This document shows, piece after piece, positions 10,713-19,158 of a stretch of 64,000 nucleotides of DNA. Each line of letters begins with the position of its first letter. Positions within the stretch are counted from its first letter, which is position 1. The notes beneath the pieces were generated by a model. It saw only the letters and a list, made by a program, of their open reading frames with translations. It searched no databases and had not been told where the DNA came from. This DNA is from Candidatus Equimonas faecalis (GTDB lineage: Bacteria > Bacteroidota > Bacteroidia > Bacteroidales > Bacteroidaceae). The position numbers and the translations under genes were made by a program. The DNA lies in contig JAGHRT010000015.1 in the NCBI GenBank assembly GCA_018066245.1, positions 1 through 64,000 of the forward strand, written 5' to 3'.

Positions 10713-12203
10713 ATGAAACATCTTCACAATACCTCCTGCCTCCTTATTTTACTTGCTCTCATGGCAGGCTGTGCCAATGACACCGACATCGACGAGCCCA
10801 TAGACCGTACCGTGATAACTTGTCAGGTGGATGCCTTCCAGTGGACAGGCACGCCTCAAATCGGCACGCGCAAGCTGACGCAGGCCCAACACAATGGAAG
10901 AGGGGGCATTTCCTTCATCTGGAACGCTACCGACACTCTGGGCATCTATCCCAATGCAGGCACGCAACAGGCCTTCTGCATAGGCGATGGTGCAGGAACT
11001 TCAACGGCCGTATTCGACGGCGGCGGTTGGAATACGAAGGCAGGTTACACCTACACGGCCTACTATCCCTACAGTAAATACAACTTTGACCGAAGCCGCA
11101 TCAACCTGATCTATGGCACACAGGAACAGAAGGGCAATGACAACCCCGACAGTCTGACACGCTATGACTACATCGTGTCGCAGGGCACTGCGCCTGCAGA
11201 CAACCGGCTCTCTTTCCAGTTCCATCATCTGGGAACTCTTGTGCGCTTTACGCTGACCTGCCCCGAGAGCGGGAGTTTCAACCATTTCTCTTTCAGCTGC
11301 GGCGAGGCACTCCTTCCTGTTCGTCAAATCCTCGACATCAGCGGAGACGAGCCTGTACTGACTACGGAACAATGGACTTCCCACTTCAACATGAACCTTT
11401 CCAACATCAGCGTGAACGCTGGCGACAATGTGGTGCTCTATGCCCTTCTGCCTGCTGCACAACTGGGTGGCCAAACGCTTACCGTCTCGCTCTACGGCGA
11501 TTACACCTGTACCGGACATATCGACGCTCAAAACATGGAAAGCGGCAAGGCTTACAGCTATTCCCTCAATATGACGAAATGTGAAGAAGGCCTGTGCAAC
11601 GGCTACGAATGGGTGGACCTCGGACTAAGCGTGAAATGGGCTACGGCGAATGTGGGAGCACTCTCTCCTGAACAGAGCGGGACCTACTACGCCTGGGGTG
11701 AAACGACACCGCAGGACCTCACTTTAAGCGATGCCTACAAATGGGGCAACTATTCGCTCTGTAATGGTACCTACTCGAAACTGCTGAAATACTGTACTAC
11801 GCCAGCCAACGGCTTTAGGGGATTTACCGACGGGCAAGTAACTTTGTTGCCCGAGGACGATGCGGCATCTGTCAATATGGGGCAGCCTTGGCGCACTCCC
11901 ACAGAGGCTGAGTTGGACGAACTCCGGAATAACTGCACATGGACTTGGACTTCACGGAACAGCGTAGCTGGTGCTTTGGTTACAAGCAACATCAACGGCA
12001 AGAGCATCTTTATTCCCGCTGTAGGGTATTACAGTAGCCCCACCCTCTCCAATGCCGGTAAGTTCTGCGACTTGTGGTCAAGCACGATATATGCTGATTA
12101 TCCCATTAACGCCTACACCCTCCATCTGGAATCTACTTTGTCTGACTGGAAATTCAACCATGGTCGTGCTCAGGGCCGCCCCGTACGCCCCGTATTGCCA
12201 TAA
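10713..12203 (+). CDS. Fimbrillin-like lipoprotein with C-terminal FISUMP-like domain
   Basis: Lipobox LILLALMAGC; Mfa/FimA-like N-terminal region; C-terminal YEWVDLGLSVKWATANVG...WRTPTEAELDEL. Confidence 0.75.
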   Translation: MKHLHNTSCLLILLALMAGCANDTDIDEPIDRTVITCQVDAFQWTGTPQIGTRKLTQAQHNGRGGISFIWNATDTLGIYPNAGTQQAFCIGDGAGTSTAVFDGGGWNTKAGYTYTAYYPYSKYNFDRSRINLIYGTQEQKGNDNPDSLTRYDYIVSQGTAPADNRLSFQFHHLGTLVRFTLTCPESGSFNHFSFSCGEALLPVRQILDISGDEPVLTTEQWTSHFNMNLSNISVNAGDNVVLYALLPAAQLGGQTLTVSLYGDYTCTGHIDAQNMESGKAYSYSLNMTKCEEGLCNGYEWVDLGLSVKWATANVGALSPEQSGTYYAWGETTPQDLTLSDAYKWGNYSLCNGTYSKLLKYCTTPANGFRGFTDGQVTLLPEDDAASVNMGQPWRTPTEAELDELRNNCTWTWTSRNSVAGALVTSNINGKSIFIPAVGYYSSPTLSNAGKFCDLWSSTIYADYPINAYTLHLESTLSDWKFNHGRAQGRPVRPVLP

Positions 12204-12268
12204 AGCCCTTGTACAAAGGGGTATTGGGCTGAAAGGTTCTTGCTCTGGCAAGCGTCCCTGCGGGCCGA

Positions 12269-12387
12269 GCGGCAATGGGTATATCACGGCTCGTCATCCT
12301 ACTGTGTGGGGGCCTACACCTACGGCGGCGCTCCCGACGGTCGCTCTGCCGCAGGCTATACAACGTAGGGCCTTCAGCCCAATGCCA
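12269..12387. repeat. Dispersed intergenic repeat, copy 1
   Basis: Aligns by eye with 31884-31993, sharing GGCTCGTCATCCTACT, CGGTCGCTCTGCCGCAG and CCCAATGCCA blocks. Confidence 0.75.
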
Positions 12388-12657
12388 CCCCGACGCGCGT
12401 GCGTAAATTATGAATATGGTGGATGCAGGCCGCTGTATCATCCCTCGGGATGCCGTCCGTCCGCTACGATGTCCAGCCATTACGCTCCGCTCATGGCTGG
12501 CTACCATTGTCCAATCCCTACGGGATTTTTCTTTTGGCATAAATGGGCCGAAGGCCCTATGCCCCCATATCCCTACGGGATGTCCCCTTTCCTCATTTCC
12601 TAATTCCCGCATTTCTTCATGGAACAGGGGCTTTGCAGCTTTTGGGACAGGAAAAAC

Positions 12658-12688
12658 TTGGCAATACAGTAAATAATTCGTAATTTTG
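12658..12688 (+). promoter_or_regulatory. Promoter TTG-N20-TAATTTTG upstream of ruvX
   Basis: -33/-7 Bacteroidetes arrangement. Confidence 0.65.
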
Positions 12689-12714
12689 CAGGCGATAAGA
12701 ATTTACGTCTGCAA

Positions 12715-13137
12715 ATGAGCCGCATACTTGCTATAGACTATGGAAAGCGCCGCACGGGGTTGGCCGTGTCGGATCCGCTGCAAATCATAGCGGGAGGGTT
12801 GTGTACCGTGGAAACGCCCCAGCTGATGGCCTACCTCCAAAACTATATGGCCCGCGAGGAGGTGGAGTGCGTGGTTGTGGGCCTGCCCACGCAACCTAAT
12901 GGGCAGCCCTCGGAGAACCAAGCCCGCGTGCGGGAATTTACGGGTCGGCTGCGCAAGGCTTTCCCCACGCTCAACGTGTGCTTTTGGGATGAGCGTTTCA
13001 CCAGCGTCATGGCCCACCAGACCATGCTCCAAAGCGGCATCGGTCGGAAACGCCGCCAAGACAAGGCTCTTGTAGATGAGATTTCTGCCACCATCATCCT
13101 CCAGTCCTTTATGGAAAGCCGGAAAGAAACCCTCTAA
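12715..13137 (+). CDS. ruvX: Putative pre-16S rRNA nuclease / YqgF-RuvX family
   Basis: RILAIDYGKRRTGLAVSDPL ... VVGLPTQPNG ... DERFTSVMA. Confidence 0.92.
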   Translation: MSRILAIDYGKRRTGLAVSDPLQIIAGGLCTVETPQLMAYLQNYMAREEVECVVVGLPTQPNGQPSENQARVREFTGRLRKAFPTLNVCFWDERFTSVMAHQTMLQSGIGRKRRQDKALVDEISATIILQSFMESRKETL

Positions 13138-13157
13138 ATCTCCATAGGGAGACTTTC

Positions 13158-13210
13158 CATTTCCTCATTCGCTAATTCTCTAATTTGCTAATTTCCTAAT
13201 TTGCTAATTA
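13158..13210. repeat. Degenerate TTTGCTAAT-type short tandem array
   Basis: tcctcattcgctaattctctaatttgctaatttcctaatttgctaatt. Confidence 0.8.
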
Positions 13211-13220
13211 CAATCCCAAT

Positions 13221-13778
13221 ATGATTCTTCCCATCTACATTCTTGGTCAGCCTGTGCTGCGGCAGCAGGCGCAAGACATTCCTGCCGATTATCCCGACCT
13301 GAAGCAACTCATTGCCGACATGTTTGAGACTATGTACCGCAGCAACGGTGTGGGACTGGCTGCTCCGCAGATAGGAAAGCCCATTCGCGTGGTGGTCATC
13401 ACGCTGGACTGCCTGGCTGAAGACTTTCCCGAGTACAAGGGCTTCAACGCGGCCTATATCAATCCGCACATTGTGGAGGTGGACGACACCGAGACTGAAG
13501 TCCTTGAAGAAGGTTGCCTGTCTCTTCCGGGCATCCATGAGCCCGTGAGAAGGCCCAAGCGCATCCGCGTGCAGTGGCTTGACGAGGATTTGCAGAGCCA
13601 CGACGAATGGGTGGACGGCTATTTGGCCCGCGTGATGCAGCATGAGTTTGACCACCTTGAAGGCAAGGTGTTCACCGACCGTATATCCCCCCTGCGACGC
13701 CAACTCATCAAGCGCAAACTGCAAGCCTTGCTCCACGGCCAGGTGTCGTGCGACTATAAGGTGAAACTTCCCCGATAG
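13221..13778 (+). CDS. def: Peptide deformylase
   Basis: GVGLAAPQIG, EEGCLSLPG, QHEFDHLEG motifs. Confidence 0.97.
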   Translation: MILPIYILGQPVLRQQAQDIPADYPDLKQLIADMFETMYRSNGVGLAAPQIGKPIRVVVITLDCLAEDFPEYKGFNAAYINPHIVEVDDTETEVLEEGCLSLPGIHEPVRRPKRIRVQWLDEDLQSHDEWVDGYLARVMQHEFDHLEGKVFTDRISPLRRQLIKRKLQALLHGQVSCDYKVKLPR

Positions 13779-13801
13779 CCCATACCCATCCATAGGCTGC
13801 C

Positions 13802-15307
13802 ATGACCAAAAAAGAACTGCGCCGCCAGCTTCGTGCCCAGCCGCTATGTCCTGCCGTGCTCCGTGATGACCTCCTGCCGGCAGGCCATTGTGTGATGCTG
13901 TTCTGGCCGCTCCCTGATGAAGTGGACACGCGCCCTTTCATCCGTCAGCTTCATGCGGCGCAGGTAGAGGTGGTGCTGCCTGTTGTGGTGGGCGACGACA
14001 TTGAACTGCGCCGCTATGAGGGGGACGACAGCCTCCGCCCGGGGGCTTTCGGCATTCTTGAACCGCAGGGCAAGCCTTTCTGCAACTTGGGGCGGATAGA
14101 GCGCATCTATGTGCCAGGCATGGCCTTCACGCCCGACGGCAGGCGCATCGGGCGAGGGCGTGGCTATTACGACCGCTTTCTCCAGCGCCTTGAAGCCGAA
14201 GGCTACTGCCCCGAACTGGTGGGCGTGTGTGCTCCCGACCGCCTGCTTCCCGACTTGCCCACCGAGCCCCACGACCGCAGGGTACACCGTGTGCTGCAAG
14301 GCCTATTGTCGTTTTTTCTCCTGCTTGTGCTTGGCACGGGACTGATGGGCAGTTGCAAGCGCCGGCCCGCTCCCGAAAATCCCGTCTTCGCCCAAACGCT
14401 TGACACTACGGGTGCCGCCGACCCCTATATCTACGAGGGCGATTCGGCCTACGATGAAGCCATTGCCATCCATCGGGTGCAGGACAACTGGCGGCTGCGC
14501 CAACAACGCCACCGGCGCGTGCGTGCACCTTATATCAACAAGGAAAAAGGCATTATATCGGCCTACGATGACCTGTTCAAGGAGGTGGCCGCGCAGACTG
14601 GTTGGGACTGGCGGTTGATTGCTGCCCAATGCTATCAGGAAAGCGGTTTTGACCCCGAAGCCCGCTCAGGAGCGGGTGCCCGCGGCCTGATGCAGATTAT
14701 GCCTGCCACGGCCCGTCAGTTGGGTCTGAGCATGGCCGACATCCATAAGCCTGCTGCCAATATGCAGGCGGCGGGACGTTATCTGCACTATCTGAGCGGG
14801 CTGTTTCGGGACATACGCTCCGGTGAGGAACGCACTCACTTCGTGCTGGCGGCCTACAATGGCGGCTACAACCACATACGTGATGCCATGGCGCTGTGTA
14901 GGAAATACGGCGGCTCAGCGCAACGCTGGCAGGACGTGAGCCGCTATGTGTTGGGTTTGCAACAGCCGCGCTACTACCGCGACCCTGTGGTGAAGCACGG
15001 CTACATGATAGGCAGTGAGACGACAGGTTATGTGGCCAACATCGTGCAGCGGGCACGCCAATACGGAGCTAATCTCGCTTCAGTCAGCCTTCCTCCCGGG
15101 TGGAAGGCGTTCAGCCTGGGTGGGAAGCCGCACAAGGACAAAGGCGATGAACAGGCTGCCGAGGACGTGCGCCGACGGCCCACCAACAGGTTTACGCGAG
15201 GAAACTCCACCGTGAAACGCCCCGAAGAACTGGAAAAAAGCGTGGAAAATCCCGCTGAATTGCAAAAACCTAGCCAAAAGCTTGGCCAAGTCAGTGAAAA
15301 ATCGTAA
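13802..15307 (+). CDS. In-frame fusion: 5-formyltetrahydrofolate cyclo-ligase followed by lipoprotein-type SLT lytic transglycosylase
   Basis: N-terminal GRGRGYYDRFL; lipobox-like LLLVLGTGLMGSC; C-terminal QCYQESGFDPEARSGAGARGLMQIMPATA...AAYNGG. No stop codon in between; internal GTG 14291 and TTG 14306 are alternative starts. Confidence 0.85.
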   Translation: MTKKELRRQLRAQPLCPAVLRDDLLPAGHCVMLFWPLPDEVDTRPFIRQLHAAQVEVVLPVVVGDDIELRRYEGDDSLRPGAFGILEPQGKPFCNLGRIERIYVPGMAFTPDGRRIGRGRGYYDRFLQRLEAEGYCPELVGVCAPDRLLPDLPTEPHDRRVHRVLQGLLSFFLLLVLGTGLMGSCKRRPAPENPVFAQTLDTTGAADPYIYEGDSAYDEAIAIHRVQDNWRLRQQRHRRVRAPYINKEKGIISAYDDLFKEVAAQTGWDWRLIAAQCYQESGFDPEARSGAGARGLMQIMPATARQLGLSMADIHKPAANMQAAGRYLHYLSGLFRDIRSGEERTHFVLAAYNGGYNHIRDAMALCRKYGGSAQRWQDVSRYVLGLQQPRYYRDPVVKHGYMIGSETTGYVANIVQRARQYGANLASVSLPPGWKAFSLGGKPHKDKGDEQAAEDVRRRPTNRFTRGNSTVKRPEELEKSVENPAELQKPSQKLGQVSEKS

Positions 15308-15312
15308 TTTTG
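15282..15312 (+). promoter_or_regulatory. Promoter TTG-N20-TAATTTTG for tRNA-Ser
   Basis: Exact spacing, 39 bp upstream of the tRNA. Confidence 0.7.
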
Positions 15313-15351
15313 CACTCGCAATCGCCCGAAAAGATCAGGTAGAGCGCACAT

Positions 15352-15439
15352 GGAGAGGTGCTCGAGTGGTTTAAGAGGCACGCCTGGAAAGCGTGTATAC
15401 CCCTAAAGGGTATCGAAGGTTCGAATCCTTTCCTCTCCG
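15352..15439 (+). tRNA. tRNA-Ser (anticodon GGA)
   Basis: Acceptor GGAGAGG/CCTCTCC, anticodon stem CACGC/GCGTG around CTGGAAA, long variable arm, GGTTCGAATCC T-loop. Confidence 0.95.
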
Positions 15440-15678
15440 CAAAGTAGTCAGCAAGTAGCCCATCGCTGCTTGCTGATTGTCTTTATTATGGGAGGCTGTA
15501 CCGCCTGCGTGGGCACTGCGGAAACCATTCTCCTTATTAATATACGCGTGCGTGCGCGGAGTTTGGGAAGCTGCCGTAAAGGGGGCTGGATGTGGCTGCT
15601 GTTTCATTTTATTGTTACGGTTGCGTATGCGTGGCCAGCGGCCTATGCCGCAGGTGCGGCAACCGACTTCTCTTTCTT

Positions 15679-15741
15679 AGTCCTGCGATAGGAAAAAAAA
15701 GTCCACCGATAGAAAGAAAAAGTCCTGCGATAGGAAATAAC
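15679..15741. repeat. Three tandem 21-bp units AGTCC(TG/AC)CGATAG(G/A)AA...
   Basis: 15679-15699, 15700-15720, 15721-15741. Confidence 0.85.
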
Positions 15742-15888
15742 AAATTTGCCGATAATCCGAATAAAAACGGTGTTAGTTTTGGAGGTTCCTATGATGGCCG
15801 AGGAAAGTCCTGCCGTTTTTTTGTAAAAACTCACATTGCAAAATGCGGTAGGGTAAAACGCACTTTTGCGATATTTTTTAAGTTTTTT

Positions 15889-15919
15889 TTGTTTAGTTTG
15901 GAAAAAAATCCTACATTTG
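15889..15919 (+). promoter_or_regulatory. Promoter TTG-N20-TACATTTG for the 15981-31475 gene run
   Basis: -33/-7 match with exact spacing. Confidence 0.65.
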
Positions 15920-15980
15920 TGGCGGAAAACACCTTTTCTGATAGAAGGTATTTAGCAACAGTTGTATTATAATCTGTATT

Positions 15981-16175
15981 ATGAAGCAAGTTTATACTAT
16001 TCCGAGTGTTGCCGTAGTGGCGGCAATGAGTGCGCAGATGCTGGCCTTGTCCGCTACTACGGGCGGTTGCGGCACCATTGGCGGTGGCGGTAATGCCTCC
16101 GAGAGTGGAAATCCTCCTCTTGACACCCGTCGTCAGGACCTGTGGGGTAATGACTTTGATTGGGAGGACGAGTAA
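15981..16175 (+). CDS. Small peptide (64 aa), MKQVYTIP-type family
   Basis: MKQVYTIPSVAVVAAMSAQMLALSATTGGCGTIGGGGNASESGNPPLDTRRQDLWGNDFDWEDE; 33 bp before the next CDS. Confidence 0.65.
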   Translation: MKQVYTIPSVAVVAAMSAQMLALSATTGGCGTIGGGGNASESGNPPLDTRRQDLWGNDFDWEDE

Positions 16176-16208
16176 TTGTTGAAAATATAACTTTAATACA
16201 TTATAATT

Positions 16209-19106
16209 ATGAAAAAGATTCTTTTCATTATGGCCGCTCTGCTCGTGGCAGGTGCCGGCGCAGCAATGGCTCAGGAGAGCGGTACGCCTAATACCGACCT
16301 GAGCAGTATCGTAACAACGGCGGGCGATGTGCAAATTGTCAGCATTACGAATGATGCGGTGTATCCTTGGTATGTGGAGGACGGCGCCGCCAAGAGTGCT
16401 AACAGCAAGTCCAATGTGAGATGTACCTCTGGCTTTACCATTAAGTTTAAGTGTGAAGGTCGCGCTTACTATCGTTACGAATACACGCACGAAAGTTACA
16501 GCAGTTGGGACTATCGTAAAGTTTTTCTCGACGGCGTGCAGAAAATGAATGAATGGAATTACAAGCCTTCGTGGACTGGCGTTGGGGAGTTTGTCGTCTT
16601 TGAGCCAGGAGAACACGAATTGACATTCCAGTTGGAACATTACGGTTGGACGGATGACAGTCGATCTCAGATATTTGCTGTCAAGGATGTCCAGATTTAT
16701 ACGGCCGAGAGCCAGTATATGGACATAGAACTGAGCGAGGCCGGCACGCTGGGCGTGGAAGCCCTGTCGCGCGTCAATACCTTGCCCGATATGCACTACC
16801 TGCGCCTTACCGGCTCGCTGAACGCCAACGACTGGAGTACCATCTCCAAGATGACGGGCCTCTATGGCATAGACTTGCAGAATACGACCGTGACGGACAT
16901 TCCCGCCAATGCCTTCGTAAACTGCCCGTTGCGTTATCTGGACCTTCCGAAGAACTTGAAGACCATCGGCGAGAGGGCTTTCTACGACCGCTATCTTACC
17001 GGTGTGTTAGCGTTGCCCAGCACTTTGGAGAGCATAGGCGCGTCTGCTTTCTATCGCAACTATATCACAGAGGTTACCTTCCCCGCCAGTCTCACTTCCG
17101 TGGGGACTTACGCCTTTGAGGACAATAATTATCTAAAGAGCGTGACCTTCGGTGGCGGTTTGAAGGAAGTGCCCAACTATATGTTTGACAATTGCGACAT
17201 ACTGTCCGAGGCGCATAATTGCGCCGGCATAGAGACCGTGGGGTCTTATGCTTTTTGCAATTGTCCCTATCTGGTTACCGCAGAAGGGATGCAGCCCGTC
17301 TCTGTGGGCAGTTATGGCTTCCAGGCCTGCCGTCGTCTGGCAGACATTGACCTCAGCAAGACCGTCAGCATAAGCAATTCGGCCTTCAACGACTGCGACT
17401 CGCTGAAGACCCTTGACCTCGCCAGCCTCACCTCGCTCGGCAACTACGCCTTCGACTATTGCGACGGCTTGACCTCCGTGCGCTTCAACGACAAAATCAC
17501 GACCATCCCCAACGGCGCCCTCCGCTACTGCTCCAATCTGGAGGAAATCGTGCTGGGCAGTTCCGTCCGCACCCTTAACGGCGACTCTTTCTATTGCAAC
17601 CCCTCAAAGATAAAGCGCGTCTATGTCAATGCCCCCGCGCCTCCCACGGTGGGCTCTACGCCTTTCTACACCCGCTCGGGCATTACGCTCTATGTACCGG
17701 AGTACGCTATGATGAGCTACAAGCTGGACAGCTACTGGAGCCAGTTCACCAGCGTGGAGGCTAACCCCAACCCCGTGAGCGAAATCACGCTCTACGGCAA
17801 CCTGGAACTCGCCAGCAATGTGCGCATCCCCGGCAGTCCCAAAATCACGATGGGCTACAGCAGCACCAACAGCGCCGGCAGCAGTTTCGTGGTGAACGGC
17901 AACAACGCACAGGAACTGGGCGACTTCGCACAGGTTGTGGCGTGGGGCACTTACAGTCCCAGCCTCATCAGCCGCTGCAACACTATGACGAGCACGAGCA
18001 GCACCGTGCGTTTCCACATCCCCAACGCCTCCACATATTGGTATTATGTGACGATGCCTTACGATGTGCAGCGCAGCGCCATCACCGCCACCGACGATGC
18101 CGCCTTCGCCGTGCGCTACTATGACGCCGACCATCGCGCCTCCAGCGGTGCCAGTGGCAGTTGGACCAATGTGGCCGACGATGCCACCCTCAAAGCCGGA
18201 CAGGGCTATATCTTCTGTGCCAGCAAGGCTTGCTATATCTGGCTGCCCGCCGTCGAAGGCCAGCAGAACCAGCTCTTCACCTCCACGGCCATCAACACTC
18301 CCCTTGTGGCTCACACCTCCACGGTGAGCAACGATGCCGACTGGAACCTTGTGGGCAATCCCTATCCCGCCTTCTACGATATCTACTATATGGACTATAC
18401 GGCTCCCATCACCGTGTGGAACACCACCAACAAGACCTACACCGCCTATAGCGTGGCCGACGACAACCTCGCCCTCTATCCCCTCCAGGCCTTCTTCGTT
18501 CAGAAACCCGAACAGGTGGATGCCATCACTTTCCAGACCGCAGGCCGCCAGATAAGTAATGTCATTGACCACAGCGCAGCCACCCGCAGTCAGAAGGCCG
18601 GAGCCTTTGGCCAGCGCAGCGTCATCAACATCACGCTGAGCGACGGCGCAGGTACCGACCGCACCCGCATCGTGGTGAATCCCGCCGACACCGACGACTT
18701 CTGCGCCGACACCGATGCCAGCAAGATGCTCGCCAACGAAGGCACACCGCAAATCTACACCCTGCGTGGCGAGGACATCTACGCCATCAACGAAGGCCCG
18801 CAGGCTGACGGCACCGTAAGCCTCGGCCTCATCCTGTCCGCCGACGGCACCTACACCCTCGACCTCGACCGCGCCGACATTCCCGTCACACTCCTTGACG
18901 ACGGTGCCGCCGTGGAAATGCCCTACACCTTCCAGGCCGAAGCCGGAACATTGGAAGGACGCTTTATGATTAGTCTGCCGACGACGGGAATTAAGGCCCT
19001 CTCCACCTCCCCCAACGGCGAGAGCCGCTACGACCTGCAAGGCCGCCTCGTAAAGGGCCAGGCCAGTGGCGTCAGCATTCAGAACGGAAAGAAAGTGATA
19101 AAATAA
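16209..19106 (+). CDS. BspA-like leucine-rich-repeat surface protein with C-terminal sorting-type tail
   Basis: Signal peptide; repeated LxxIGxxAFxxC-type LRR_5 units; tail YDLQGRLVKGQASGVSIQNGKKVIK. Confidence 0.85.
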   Translation: MKKILFIMAALLVAGAGAAMAQESGTPNTDLSSIVTTAGDVQIVSITNDAVYPWYVEDGAAKSANSKSNVRCTSGFTIKFKCEGRAYYRYEYTHESYSSWDYRKVFLDGVQKMNEWNYKPSWTGVGEFVVFEPGEHELTFQLEHYGWTDDSRSQIFAVKDVQIYTAESQYMDIELSEAGTLGVEALSRVNTLPDMHYLRLTGSLNANDWSTISKMTGLYGIDLQNTTVTDIPANAFVNCPLRYLDLPKNLKTIGERAFYDRYLTGVLALPSTLESIGASAFYRNYITEVTFPASLTSVGTYAFEDNNYLKSVTFGGGLKEVPNYMFDNCDILSEAHNCAGIETVGSYAFCNCPYLVTAEGMQPVSVGSYGFQACRRLADIDLSKTVSISNSAFNDCDSLKTLDLASLTSLGNYAFDYCDGLTSVRFNDKITTIPNGALRYCSNLEEIVLGSSVRTLNGDSFYCNPSKIKRVYVNAPAPPTVGSTPFYTRSGITLYVPEYAMMSYKLDSYWSQFTSVEANPNPVSEITLYGNLELASNVRIPGSPKITMGYSSTNSAGSSFVVNGNNAQELGDFAQVVAWGTYSPSLISRCNTMTSTSSTVRFHIPNASTYWYYVTMPYDVQRSAITATDDAAFAVRYYDADHRASSGASGSWTNVADDATLKAGQGYIFCASKACYIWLPAVEGQQNQLFTSTAINTPLVAHTSTVSNDADWNLVGNPYPAFYDIYYMDYTAPITVWNTTNKTYTAYSVADDNLALYPLQAFFVQKPEQVDAITFQTAGRQISNVIDHSAATRSQKAGAFGQRSVINITLSDGAGTDRTRIVVNPADTDDFCADTDASKMLANEGTPQIYTLRGEDIYAINEGPQADGTVSLGLILSADGTYTLDLDRADIPVTLLDDGAAVEMPYTFQAEAGTLEGRFMISLPTTGIKALSTSPNGESRYDLQGRLVKGQASGVSIQNGKKVIK

Positions 19107-19153
19107 GGAAATTAGCGAATTAGCAAATTAGTAAATTAGCAAATTAGCGAATT
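19107..19153. repeat. Degenerate AAATTAGC-type array (reverse orientation of TTTGCTAAT)
   Basis: ggaaattagcgaattagcaaattagtaaattagcaaattagcgaatt. Confidence 0.85.
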
Positions 19154-19158
19154 GTCCT

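Noticed and set aside
15795-15806. GAGGAAAGTCC-like word, as in RNase P RNA (rnpB)
   Set aside because: Only the single word is present; no surrounding rnpB conserved regions.
17604-19040. 478-aa minus-strand ORF
   Set aside because: Antisense shadow of the BspA-like gene.
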